From the NCBI GenBank assembly GCA_016713965.1, contig JADJOC010000009.1, positions 1,178,001 through 1,242,000 of the forward strand: a DNA stretch of 64,000 nucleotides, given 5' to 3'. Made by a program: the position numbers and the translations under genes. A model generated the notes under the pieces. The model was not told where the DNA came from. It saw only the letters and a program-made list of their open reading frames with translations, and ran no database searches. This DNA comes from Chitinophagaceae bacterium. Lineage in GTDB: Bacteria > Bacteroidota > Bacteroidia > Chitinophagales > Chitinophagaceae. Each line of letters starts with the position of its first letter. Positions within the stretch are counted from its first letter, which is position 1. This document shows positions 10,271 through 19,190 of the stretch, one piece after another.

Positions 10271-13200
10271 TTACTGGCCTTTATAATGATATTCATAGGT
10301 TTTAATCACATTCCTGTTTTCATCTTTCACTTTTATTATTCTTCCTAATCCGTCGTATTCATAATACACAATACGGTTATTGATATCACATTCTGAAGTT
10401 TTGCCAACCGATGGTTCATAAGCAACCGTAGCCATTGAAGCTGCTTTAGGGTATAGCCTTAATTCATCCAGTTTGCAGGTGCCTGATATCGTAACCAGGT
10501 TAATGCCGGAGTTAATTTCATATTCACAATATTTCCAGCCATTGATGGTTGGACCGGTACGAACAGGAGCTGCCCCATTTACTGTGGCATTGCCTTCTGA
10601 GCTCCATAAAGAAACAATGGTCTTTTTAGTTATTGCTTTGCTATATTTTACTGAACTATTTTGAAGCTGGGCAATTTTATTACCTGTTATTGAAGAAGCA
10701 TTATTTATTAAACTTACCCCGGTATAATCCCAGTTGCCTTCTGCTGTTCCGAGGGATTTTTCAAATGAAGTGTATGCAACCTCATCTTTTGTTGCATTGG
10801 ATATATTTGCTATAACAAACCTGTCATCATAGCCATAGATACTGGCGCTCACTCTTTTTCCTGCCAAATCATTGACCTGCACGGGGTTGCCCTTTGCATC
10901 ATAGGTAAATTGTGTACTAGGTAAAATCATGTCCGGTTTCCTGTTTAATTGTGCAGGATTGAATACTCCTATTATGTTTTGTGCAACAGGGGCATCGGTT
11001 TGAAGTGAATAAGATTTAAGTGGTTTGATACTTTCATTTGAAATTGTACCAAATTCTGTAACTGAAGTATTTAATATTTCTGGTGTACTGTTTGGCCTGG
11101 TTTGCCAGGTTTCTATTGAAACAGGGGTGTTTACTATATTTTTATTCACCATGCTTTGTAAAACAGGGAAACTGTTTAATGTATAATCCTCAGGATAGTA
11201 GGTTTTATTTTCAATTACTTTTCCTTTACTATCAGTGCTTTTTCGAGAATTTGGAAGATAGTTTTTAGCATTATATGTATAGTCAGTAGAAGAAACAATT
11301 TTATTGCCATTATTATTAAAAATGGTATCTGTTGTTTTAATCAATTCAATTCTTCCTGTTGTTGGATAATAATATTCCCTTGATACTGCATTATCAGGAA
11401 TGCCAGTATAGTAAGGCTGCATACCATTTATTGGAGGTTCTTCTAATCTGCTGTAAGCTTTTAGTACAGTAACACTTTGAGAAGTATTATTACTTTGATT
11501 TAATGGATTCTTAATCACAGAATATGTATTAGTCGTTACTTTAATTTTTTGATTTGATTTATTGTAGTATGTAGTTTTATTAGGTAACCCATATCCCATC
11601 GCAAAGCATCTGGATTTGTTTATAAAAGGATAATTATTTTCAGGATAATCTATAGGATAATCTTTATTTGAAGTAAATTCATGAATAGTTTTTCCATTAG
11701 GTAAACCTGCATTTATATTTTTAACCTCAACTCTTGAAAATTGTGTTGGCAAGGGATTATAAAAATTATAAGGGAAATAAGAAAAATTGACGTTGGAGTA
11801 ATTAATTATTGCAGGATTATTTCCCATTGCGAAATTAATAATTAAATTAAAAAATAGATTTTGAACGAAAGAACACATTAACCCTTTTGCACTATTTACA
11901 GGTGGTACGTTTGTTTTTGAATTTTTGGTATTAAAATAAGTAGAGATTCCATTAATAGTTGGCAAGGTAAAACTAGCTAAGGCATTTGAAGCCTGGCCTG
12001 AAAAGCGTTTATAATTTTTGTTACCATTAAAATCATTGCTATTAGTATTTACTTGGAGGTCATTTGTAAATACATACATAGGCGTTTCGCTTCCCCAAAA
12101 AGAAGAAGTACTATCTTCATTAATATAATAATATTCCTGTACTAAATCATTAGTATGATCTTTGCCATCATATTGTATTGTTTTAGATACTATTTCACCG
12201 CCGGAACCAATTACTTTTCCAGCACGGTCTTTATTATTAGTTGTATTATAAACATATTCATAGTTTAAAGAACCGCCATATTGATTGATGACAGACTTAA
12301 GTAAACCATTTTTGCAATAAGGATCCCTGGGATCACGTATATCCTTACATGAATATGAGTAAGGATCAACCAAATAACCTAGTGTCCATATATTGGGACA
12401 ATTATTTCCTAAATAATCATCTAAATTTACACAGGGGGCTCCTCCGTTAATTTTAAAGCCTGAATTATTATAATACCCATACCAATCACTAGAAAAAGAT
12501 AATCTTGGGGGAACATAATCATTAAAAGAGAATACATTCTCTCCATAGTTTTTCCTAAATAATATTCCGAATTTGCATACTGGTAAAGAAATTTCAGAAG
12601 CATCCACTTTAGTTAATGATTTTAAGCATAAACGTGCAAATCTGCTATCAAAAATGTCCCCATAGTTTTTTATCTCATTTTTGAAAAAATAACCACAGTC
12701 AAATTTATATTTACTTATTGCTTTTTCATTTACAACATTTACAACTTCATCTAAAGCGGAAGAATATGGCAAATCAAGCCTTTTTACAGATTTATAATTG
12801 AATATCCATTTTTCATTATTAGGAAATTCTACTTGTTTAACTCGTTTATCATTTCCTAAAGCCCGATAATTTATTACACTGAATTTAGCAGGTTTACTTT
12901 GTTGATATACTTTTGTGATATTTCTATTAGTAATATGATCAACATTAATTACATCATAACTGAATTTGATCTTTTCATTAATTGAGGGATTAAGTATTTC
13001 TGTGAGATACCATTTATCAATAATAAATTGATCCACTGCACTAGCATCATAATAATTTACTTGAGGATATACGGAAGAACTAGTGTTACCCATATATTCG
13101 GGTATAGTTTTATTATTAACAGGAGTTCCATTATCATTGAATAATAAAGTTTTAGCTGAATCATATTTACATAATTGACTCAAATTATTGTCTTTAAAAA

Positions 13201-13891
13201 TGTATTTTATTCCAAGTTCATCAGTAATAGTAAATGACTTTATTTGAGTACGTATATTCAAAGCTGTCATGTCTTCCATTGCACTTTCGATAATTAAGCG
13301 AGAATTAGTTAAGCATTTTATAGTCTTATCTTTTCCAATTACAAACTTTCCCTTACGCCCATTAAAAGTAAATGAAAACTCATCTTGTTCCCGGTCTGCT
13401 ATTAGATCCATAGATGGTTGATATCCTGCATCATATAAATACAAGGGTGCGTAAGCTACAGAAGGGCTAAGTGGAACCTGAGGATCGTAGTTATTAAAAA
13501 TATAACCATCACCATATACTTTTTCAAATAACTCCTTATTCGTATGCACACCATCTCCAGGAGAAACCCACATATTACTATAACCAAACCATGGGGTATA
13601 ATTAATGCCATTAGTTCTTTTTTGATCATCAGGTAATCCATTTTGTTTTCGTGTTATAACACCTCCTACACTCAAGTCCCATCCTAAGCCAACTTCCGAA
13701 GCAATTTCATTTACCTTTATACCATTACCTCCGTTATAAACGAGGGTCAAGGCAGTTGCTAAATCTTTTTGAGGAGAATTATATTCTAATAGTGGAACTG
13801 AATAATTAATAGCACCTGTTTGCAAATTCACTTGTGCGCTAGCTTTAAAACATACAAAAGCTAATAAAAAGAATGTATAATTTAATTTCAT
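10271..13891 (-). CDS. Large SpvB-like/YD-repeat secreted protein
   Basis: A complete 1206-residue protein with signal peptide (MKLNYTFFLLAFVCFKASAQ). The N-terminus matches the Bacteroidota SpvB-like opening: NLQTGAINYSVPLLEY, then LVYNGGNGIKVNEIASEVGL and GWDLSVGGVITRKQNGLPDD. The body is a chain of beta-rich repeats and the C-terminus ends in a YD repeat (YYEYDGLGRIIKVKDENRNV) without RHS core or toxin tip. In SpvB/TcB-type proteins this region closes one side of an RHS cocoon. It lies 41 bases upstream of the RHS toxin and 24 bases downstream of the coiled-coil protein, so the three form one operon. I infer that it is a structural partner of the RHS toxin; that is not shown directly. Confidence 0.8.
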   Translation of the reverse strand: MKLNYTFFLLAFVCFKASAQVNLQTGAINYSVPLLEYNSPQKDLATALTLVYNGGNGIKVNEIASEVGLGWDLSVGGVITRKQNGLPDDQKRTNGINYTPWFGYSNMWVSPGDGVHTNKELFEKVYGDGYIFNNYDPQVPLSPSVAYAPLYLYDAGYQPSMDLIADREQDEFSFTFNGRKGKFVIGKDKTIKCLTNSRLIIESAMEDMTALNIRTQIKSFTITDELGIKYIFKDNNLSQLCKYDSAKTLLFNDNGTPVNNKTIPEYMGNTSSSVYPQVNYYDASAVDQFIIDKWYLTEILNPSINEKIKFSYDVINVDHITNRNITKVYQQSKPAKFSVINYRALGNDKRVKQVEFPNNEKWIFNYKSVKRLDLPYSSALDEVVNVVNEKAISKYKFDCGYFFKNEIKNYGDIFDSRFARLCLKSLTKVDASEISLPVCKFGILFRKNYGENVFSFNDYVPPRLSFSSDWYGYYNNSGFKINGGAPCVNLDDYLGNNCPNIWTLGYLVDPYSYSCKDIRDPRDPYCKNGLLKSVINQYGGSLNYEYVYNTTNNKDRAGKVIGSGGEIVSKTIQYDGKDHTNDLVQEYYYINEDSTSSFWGSETPMYVFTNDLQVNTNSNDFNGNKNYKRFSGQASNALASFTLPTINGISTYFNTKNSKTNVPPVNSAKGLMCSFVQNLFFNLIINFAMGNNPAIINYSNVNFSYFPYNFYNPLPTQFSRVEVKNINAGLPNGKTIHEFTSNKDYPIDYPENNYPFINKSRCFAMGYGLPNKTTYYNKSNQKIKVTTNTYSVIKNPLNQSNNTSQSVTVLKAYSRLEEPPINGMQPYYTGIPDNAVSREYYYPTTGRIELIKTTDTIFNNNGNKIVSSTDYTYNAKNYLPNSRKSTDSKGKVIENKTYYPEDYTLNSFPVLQSMVNKNIVNTPVSIETWQTRPNSTPEILNTSVTEFGTISNESIKPLKSYSLQTDAPVAQNIIGVFNPAQLNRKPDMILPSTQFTYDAKGNPVQVNDLAGKRVSASIYGYDDRFVIANISNATKDEVAYTSFEKSLGTAEGNWDYTGVSLINNASSITGNKIAQLQNSSVKYSKAITKKTIVSLWSSEGNATVNGAAPVRTGPTINGWKYCEYEINSGINLVTISGTCKLDELRLYPKAASMATVAYEPSVGKTSECDINNRIVYYEYDGLGRIIKVKDENRNVIKTYEYHYKGQ

Positions 13892-13915
13892 ATAATAAAT
13901 ATTCTTTAGTGTTTT

Positions 13916-15358
13916 TTATTTAATTGAATATCCGAACCGAAATATAACAGGCTGTGTTTTTGGTAAATGTTGATTGCTTAAAAAGTCGTATAATAATTGC
14001 ACCTGACCTTTTAACTTTTTATTCATCTGGTATTTTTTACTAATGCCAAGCAAACCGGAAGATGTCCATGCTGAATAAATATTAAGTTGCTGTATGCTTC
14101 TTATGGCAGTATTATAATTTTGCTCATAACCCCCTGATACATAAAACTGCCCCTTTAGCTTCCAATCCATATAACTACGTAAACCTAATCCCTGACTAAT
14201 GAATTTTATGTTATTCCAGCCTGTGCCTAAACCTATACGATAAGAGGCTCCCACGCCAACAGCGCTTTTATCATTCAATTTGTACCCAACAGAGAAAGCG
14301 ATATCACTGGAATTGGGAAAATAATTATTTGATTTTGCAAATTGCATATTTGCACCATATTCCAATCTCTTTAATAGCCCTTTTGTTTTTTGTGAATTGG
14401 GTTTAAAGCCGGGAATTTCTGCATCGGCTGAACCATATTGAGCAATTTTATCTTTTAATTTGCTTAATTCTGCCTGTGCATCTTGTACCTGTTGTTGTAT
14501 TTGTTGCACAGCATTTGGGCCTGCTGTGGCAATTCTATCCTGCATTACCTGCTGTACACTTGCTCTTGTTTGTATACCTGCAATATTTTGTAAAGGGTTT
14601 GTTGTTGAACTTTCTCCGGGTAACCTGAGTAAAGATGCCAGCATGGAATTTTCACTTACAAACTTTTTGAAGAGTGGTGTAGCATATAATAATGACATTG
14701 CTTTTTGCTCCAGCTTTTTCCTATCAGTAAGCAAGGATTTGTACTCTTTAATATATTCTGTATAGTAATAGGTTGTCTTTTCTATTTTTCGGAGCTGTTT
14801 TACCATGCCAAACTTCTCCAACTGCTGTTTTAAAAACTCTTTTCGTTCTTTTAAATACTTCTTTATCTCTCCTGCCTTTTGCAGTTTTTTTTCTAATGCA
14901 TCAATTTTTGCAGAGGTACCTGATAACTTATCCTGAAGCTGCCTGGATTTATTAATGAGATCACCTTGTTGTAGAAATTTAAAAGTTGACTGCAAAGTAT
15001 CCAGGTAGGCATTGTATTCTCCATTCAATTTATTTACTGCTTTATCAGGCAGGCTGTTGAAATCATTTTGGAGCTCATTAATCTTTTGAGTACTGAATGC
15101 AAATGCTTCCTTTGCTGTAGAATCTTTTTGAAGCAGCTTTCTTTTAATTTTTGCTTCCTGTTGCTCAAATTTCCGAAGTGCTTTTAAAGTTTGTTTGGAA
15201 AGCTTTTGATTAATATCATCTACCTTATCAGCTATTTGAGAAATGTATTTTTCAGGAATTTGTTGTGAAACTGATACAATACTATCGTTATTTTGCGCCT
15301 TGCAAACAGTTATACTAAGTATAAGCAAGAAGATCAGGCCAATTTTGGTAAGATGCAT
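13916..15358 (-). CDS. Secreted coiled-coil protein with C-terminal outer-membrane barrel-like domain
   Basis: 480 residues. A signal peptide (LILSITVCKAQ) is followed by about 200 residues of lysine/glutamate/glutamine-rich helix with heptad character (residues 30-210), a Q-rich helical stretch near residue 280-310, then about 140 residues of alternating strands (GYKLNDKSAVGVGASYRIGL, LRSYMDWKLKGQFYVSGGYE) ending in an aromatic strand PVIFRFGYSIK, as in outer-membrane barrels. No family name comes to mind. It is the first gene of the RHS operon, and its start lies only about 21 bases from the end of IS5 copy 2, so its native promoter is interrupted or replaced by the element. A role in placing or releasing the RHS proteins at the outer membrane is inference. 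Confidence 0.6.
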   Translation of the reverse strand: MHLTKIGLIFLLILSITVCKAQNNDSIVSVSQQIPEKYISQIADKVDDINQKLSKQTLKALRKFEQQEAKIKRKLLQKDSTAKEAFAFSTQKINELQNDFNSLPDKAVNKLNGEYNAYLDTLQSTFKFLQQGDLINKSRQLQDKLSGTSAKIDALEKKLQKAGEIKKYLKERKEFLKQQLEKFGMVKQLRKIEKTTYYYTEYIKEYKSLLTDRKKLEQKAMSLLYATPLFKKFVSENSMLASLLRLPGESSTTNPLQNIAGIQTRASVQQVMQDRIATAGPNAVQQIQQQVQDAQAELSKLKDKIAQYGSADAEIPGFKPNSQKTKGLLKRLEYGANMQFAKSNNYFPNSSDIAFSVGYKLNDKSAVGVGASYRIGLGTGWNNIKFISQGLGLRSYMDWKLKGQFYVSGGYEQNYNTAIRSIQQLNIYSAWTSSGLLGISKKYQMNKKLKGQVQLLYDFLSNQHLPKTQPVIFRFGYSIK

Positions 15359-15379
15359 AAATTATCAGTTGTTTCTATT

Positions 15380-16829
15380 TAGTCGATCCTCAAAAAGTCA
15401 TTTTTACTTTGGGGACAAAAATCAGTTGAGTATAAAAGTTAAAGAAGCGAAGCAATTTTAAGGCCCAAAAAATAAATTCTACTTTCCATTTATTCATCAT
15501 TCTTTTAAAATTCATTGCTGCAGCCGCTAATATTACATTGATTGCATCTCCAACTGTACCTTTGAGGTAATTTCTGCTCATTCTGTAATCGTGTTTTAAA
15601 TGCCCTATTATAGGCTCTATTGCCGCTCTGCGTTTATGTCTTTTGCGTTTGGTTTGAGTAATGTCCTTATCTGGCTTTGGTGTGTGTAATGCAGTATTGT
15701 TAATCATTTTAGGCCCCCGGTACCCCCTGTCTAAAAAAACATTTTTAGCCTCTTTGTCCATCAGCCTTTCATATTGTTCTAATACTGAGGGTAGTGTTTT
15801 TGAGTCATGCAGGGATTCTGTAAAATTTAATGCCCCAACAATTACGCCGGTACTTTGTGTTACTAAAAAGAGGCTTTGCTTCCAAACTCAAATTTTTTAT
15901 GCCCTTTGCCTTTAGTGTAGCATTTTACATCGGGTTCATGAAGGCTGTAAACTTTACCGCTATCGCTTCTTTTTGTGCTAATACTGTTTTAAACAATGAT
16001 AAATCGGTTGCATACCTGTTTAAACTATCGGCAGTAAGTTTGCGTTCAAGCTCCCGTACTAACCTGCCTGCTATTGTTTTAATTTTTTACCAGCTTTTCT
16101 TGCTTTGCCTGCGCCGGCTTTGTTTTTCTTAAAACGCTGAACAGCGCTTATTTTTTACCGTAAACTTATAACTCTGTCTTAGTTCCACCCTTTCTTTTAG
16201 GCCTATGGCCTGACATTTTACAATTATCTTTTGTACAGCTTATCATCGGTTGGATAGGTGATATTTTTTTCCTGTACAGTAGTATCCCCACTCAAATTAT
16301 CATCATCGGCATCTTTACCATTGATACGGATACTTTCTTTAAAAATCAATTCTGACCCCGCTTCTCCAATTCGTTTTCTAAACTCTACTAACTCTGTAGG
16401 CACACAAGGTGGTTTTACAGAAAATAATTTTTCTCCGCCAAAGTACTGATAATAGGCATTTTCTGCCCATTGCCCTACTACACTTTCATCACTTAAATTG
16501 CGAAGCTGCTTTAAAATCAGCAACGATACCATTAACCGGATAGGCTTGGCTGGTTTGCCCTGGGTTGCACTGTAATGTTTTTTAAAAGCTTCTTCAAACA
16601 CATTCCAATCAATCCTGTTTGCCAGTATATAAAGCGGATGAGAATGATTCAACTGCTCTTCAAAACTGCTGTAAAAACCAATTTGTGCACTGTTTTTTTG
16701 CTTGGATAACATGATACAAATTTGCAGGATTTTTAAGCTCATTTCTACTTTTCTTGCAGATTTATTTATCCATAAGTGTGTATAAATTATGAATGGTAAA
16801 GGATTGTAGGGCTTTTTGAGGAACGACTA
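15380..16829 (-). mobile_element. Complete IS5-family insertion sequence, copy 2
   Basis: The element is 1450 bp. Its inverted repeats are at 15380-15400 (TAGTCGATCCTCAAAAAGTC and one more base) and 16809-16829 (complement TAGTCGTTCCTCAAAAAGCC and one more); 18 of 21 positions match. ATT stands directly outside both ends (15377-15379 and 16830-16832), a likely three-base target duplication. It inserted about 20 bases before the start of the RHS operon, and transcription leaving its left end would read into that operon. Copy 1 at the left window edge has the same orientation. Confidence 0.93.
15390..16742 (-). pseudogene. IS5-family transposase, frameshifted
   Basis: Full span equals 451 codons, the normal length for this family. 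The N-terminal part (16224-16742) reads MSLKILQICIMLSKQ through the DUF772 region to NITYPTDDKLYKR. The C-terminal part (15390-15761) holds FLDRGYRGPKMI, the DDE-family RRAAIEPIIGHLKHDYRMSR block carrying the catalytic glutamate, and a conserved NYLKGTVGDAINVILAAAAM helix. The middle is out of frame, with differences from copy 1 mainly in homopolymer lengths. Whether the protein is really broken, or only the read, cannot be decided from this sequence. Confidence 0.9.
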
Positions 16830-16893
16830 ATTAACATTATATATCCAAAGGCTTGGAAGATCTTAATTAAAACGAGGTTTTTGTATTGAATAG

Positions 16894-17027
16894 CCCTGCT
16901 CTTTAGAGCAGGGAAAGGGAAGTAAATTTTAAAACGATGGCTTTAGCCATCAACATAATCTTATTAAATTAGTGGCTAAAGCCACTGAAAAAAATATCAT
17001 TCTTTTATCACCGCTCTAAAGAGCGGT
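16894..17027. repeat. Array of four short hairpins arranged as a nested inverted repeat (REP/BIME-like)
   Basis: Four near-perfect palindromes follow one another: CCCTGCTCTTTAGAGCAGGG (16894-16913), GATGGCTTTAGCCATC (16936-16951), AGTGGCTAAAGCCACT (16971-16986) and ACCGCTCTAAAGAGCGGT (17010-17027). Units 1 and 4 share a GCTCT/AGAGC stem, units 2 and 3 a GGCT/AGCC stem; the loop is TT in the first two and AA in the last two, so the second half is the inverse of the first. This is the layout of paired REP sequences. It lies just outside IS5 copy 2, in the 280-base gap before the XRE gene, where I see no other feature. Confidence 0.75.
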
Positions 17028-17112
17028 GCAATTCACACAGTATTAGTAAGCAAAATTTCTTCGAACCCTTATGAGCAAAGCCTTCTAAGAGCTTGAGTTA
17101 TATAGCCAAAGC

Positions 17113-17541
17113 CTATTTTATTTTTCCATTCACCAGCTTTTCCAGCAAAGCGATTTTTTCATCTTTTTCTTTTAGCAGTGCCAGGTACAAACTTTTATTT
17201 TCTTCCAATGCTTCCATCCATTTGTCAACAGGATTAATTGTTGGATTATGCAAGATAGATGCTATAGAAGCTCCTGTTTGTTCGCAGTTTTCAAAACTGT
17301 TATTTGAAATAATATTTATTGCATTTTCTTCATCAAAATTCTTTATGGCTTCAACCGGTAATTTTAAAGCCTTGGCTATTTGCTCCATCAGTTCGGATTC
17401 TATTTCTTCTTTGGCTTCCAGCCGGGAAACTTTTATCTGGGTCCAATCATCCCCCAACATGCTGGCAAAAGCTTCCTGCTTATGGCCGAGCAGCTCTCTG
17501 AATCGCCTTACGTTTCGGCCCTGGTGAATTGTTTTTTCCAT
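17113..17541 (-). CDS. XRE-family helix-turn-helix regulator
   Basis: 142 residues. Residues 8-65 form an HTH_XRE domain (NVRRFRELLGHKQEAFASML, then WTQIKVSRLEAKEEIESELM and AKALKLPVEAI). A linker with a conserved NPTINPVDKWMEAL segment leads to a C-terminal coiled coil (YLALLKEKDEKIALLEKLV) suited to dimerisation. This layout is widespread in Bacteroidota single-domain regulators of unknown target. It is divergent from the KAP NTPase at 17627 with an 85-base shared upstream region, which makes that gene a likely target. Confidence 0.8.
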   Translation of the reverse strand: MEKTIHQGRNVRRFRELLGHKQEAFASMLGDDWTQIKVSRLEAKEEIESELMEQIAKALKLPVEAIKNFDEENAINIISNNSFENCEQTGASIASILHNPTINPVDKWMEALEENKSLYLALLKEKDEKIALLEKLVNGKIK

Positions 17542-17626
17542 AAAACCAAAGATAATAATTTAATTTATACTCAGTTTGCTGGAGCAGTTACTTTTTGAAT
17601 ATATATTTGTAACGAAATTTTATAGT

Positions 17627-19099
17627 ATGGCCAATCAATATGATGACACACTTTTTAAAACAGTATCGCCTGATTTTAAACTGCATTTAGAAGAAAATTC
17701 AAGGATAGTTTTTTCTGCAAAATTTGGTAAGGGTAAAACCACTTTTCTAAGAGAGATTTTTCAGAATCAAGAAAAATATTTTGAGCAAGAAAAGTATGAA
17801 ATTATCCACTTATTCCCGGTTAATTATGCTGTAGCTGCAAATGAAGATATATTCCGCTATATAAAGTATGATATTATCATTGCTTTTTTGAAACGTGGGT
17901 TAGATATAGAAAACTTAGATTTTTCTTTTATGCAAAAACTTGAGTGGTTTACTTATCAAAAACCATTAAAAATATTGGCAAATATTTTGTCATTCATTCC
18001 AAAGGTAGGCATGACATTCGCAGCTATAAAAGATTCGTTTGAAAAAATAAAATTAGAGTTTGAAAAATGGGCGAGAGAAACAGCGCAAAAGGTTGAAGGA
18101 GATGCTTTTGTACAATACATAGAAGAAATAGAAAAAACTGAAGGGCTTATTTATGAAAATGATTTCATAACAAAATTTATTGAAAAATGCATTGAAAAAT
18201 TAAAAGGTACCGAAGAAGATAAAAAAGAGATTGTTTTAATAATAGATGATTTAGATAGGATTGACCCGGAGCATATTTTTAGGATATTAAATGTATTTGC
18301 AGCGCATTTTGATAATACAAATTATAATAATTATGGAAAAGAAAATAAATTCGGTTTTGATAAAATTATTGTTGTTTGTGATTATAATAATTTAAAAAGT
18401 ATCTTTTATCATAAATACGGAATTGACACTGATTTTATTGGTTATATCAGTAAGTTTTATAATAAATCATTTTTCGATTACACAAATTCTATTAATAATC
18501 TTTTAACACTTATTTTCCAATCTTTAAATTTTAGATTGCCCAATAATAATTATTACTCTCTTGCGAAGCATTCAATTTCTATAGATTTAGATGACCTAGT
18601 TTATGGCTTATATAAATATAATTTTATTAGTTTACGTGAAATTTTAAATTTAAAAAATAAAGTGTTTAGTAAATTTAATGATGGAATAAATTATAAAGAA
18701 GTTTCATTTTTTAATGATGAAATTTTCTTACCTACACAAATGATTATTTTAAAATTACTATGTGGTGATTATATTAGCTTATTAAAAGGACTTTCTGTTC
18801 TGAAAGAAAAAAAATTTGCTGGAAGGTTTATAAACTTTGTAAGTGAAGTAAATAAAATATTATATGTAAATACAATTTCTGTTCACAAACATGAATACAG
18901 TTCTTATGGAAATCTTTTTCAATTTAATTATAATCATTTAAAATTGGGAGTTACTATTGATCCTAATTTTCGTAATAATAAAGAAATAATAATAAAAGAT
19001 TATAATAATAATGCAATGCCTTATAAAAATAACTTAGAAGACTATTATACATTATTAATGCATTTATGTCAACAATTACATAGTGAGTCCATTTTATAG
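17627..19099 (+). CDS. KAP-family P-loop NTPase
   Basis: 490 residues from the ATG at 17627; an in-frame start at 17576 would add 17 residues without conserved character. Walker A is FGKGKTTF at about residues 33-40, and Walker B is EIVLIIDDLDRIDPEHIF near 202-215. The LDR triad after the two aspartates and the following DKIIVVCDYNNLKSIF with FIGYISKFYNK are typical of KAP NTPases. Classic KAP members have membrane segments inserted in the domain; none is evident here. The family includes the F-plasmid exclusion protein PifA, so a defence role is possible but unproven. A TATATTTG box lies about 33 bases before the start. Its base composition is more AT-rich than the neighbouring uvrB. Confidence 0.8.
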   Translation: MANQYDDTLFKTVSPDFKLHLEENSRIVFSAKFGKGKTTFLREIFQNQEKYFEQEKYEIIHLFPVNYAVAANEDIFRYIKYDIIIAFLKRGLDIENLDFSFMQKLEWFTYQKPLKILANILSFIPKVGMTFAAIKDSFEKIKLEFEKWARETAQKVEGDAFVQYIEEIEKTEGLIYENDFITKFIEKCIEKLKGTEEDKKEIVLIIDDLDRIDPEHIFRILNVFAAHFDNTNYNNYGKENKFGFDKIIVVCDYNNLKSIFYHKYGIDTDFIGYISKFYNKSFFDYTNSINNLLTLIFQSLNFRLPNNNYYSLAKHSISIDLDDLVYGLYKYNFISLREILNLKNKVFSKFNDGINYKEVSFFNDEIFLPTQMIILKLLCGDYISLLKGLSVLKEKKFAGRFINFVSEVNKILYVNTISVHKHEYSSYGNLFQFNYNHLKLGVTIDPNFRNNKEIIIKDYNNNAMPYKNNLEDYYTLLMHLCQQLHSESIL

Positions 19100-19190
19100 T
19101 TAATTAATTTATAAAGCTCAATAATGGTATGCGGTGTAAGTGAGTGACACAACGATGCTGATTAAAGATTTAATGCTAAGTACAAAAAAA

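Noticed and set aside
16894..17027. CRISPR array from regularly repeated short palindromes.
   Set aside because: The units have two different stems in mirror order, spacers are only about 20 bases, and there is no constant repeat and no cas gene.
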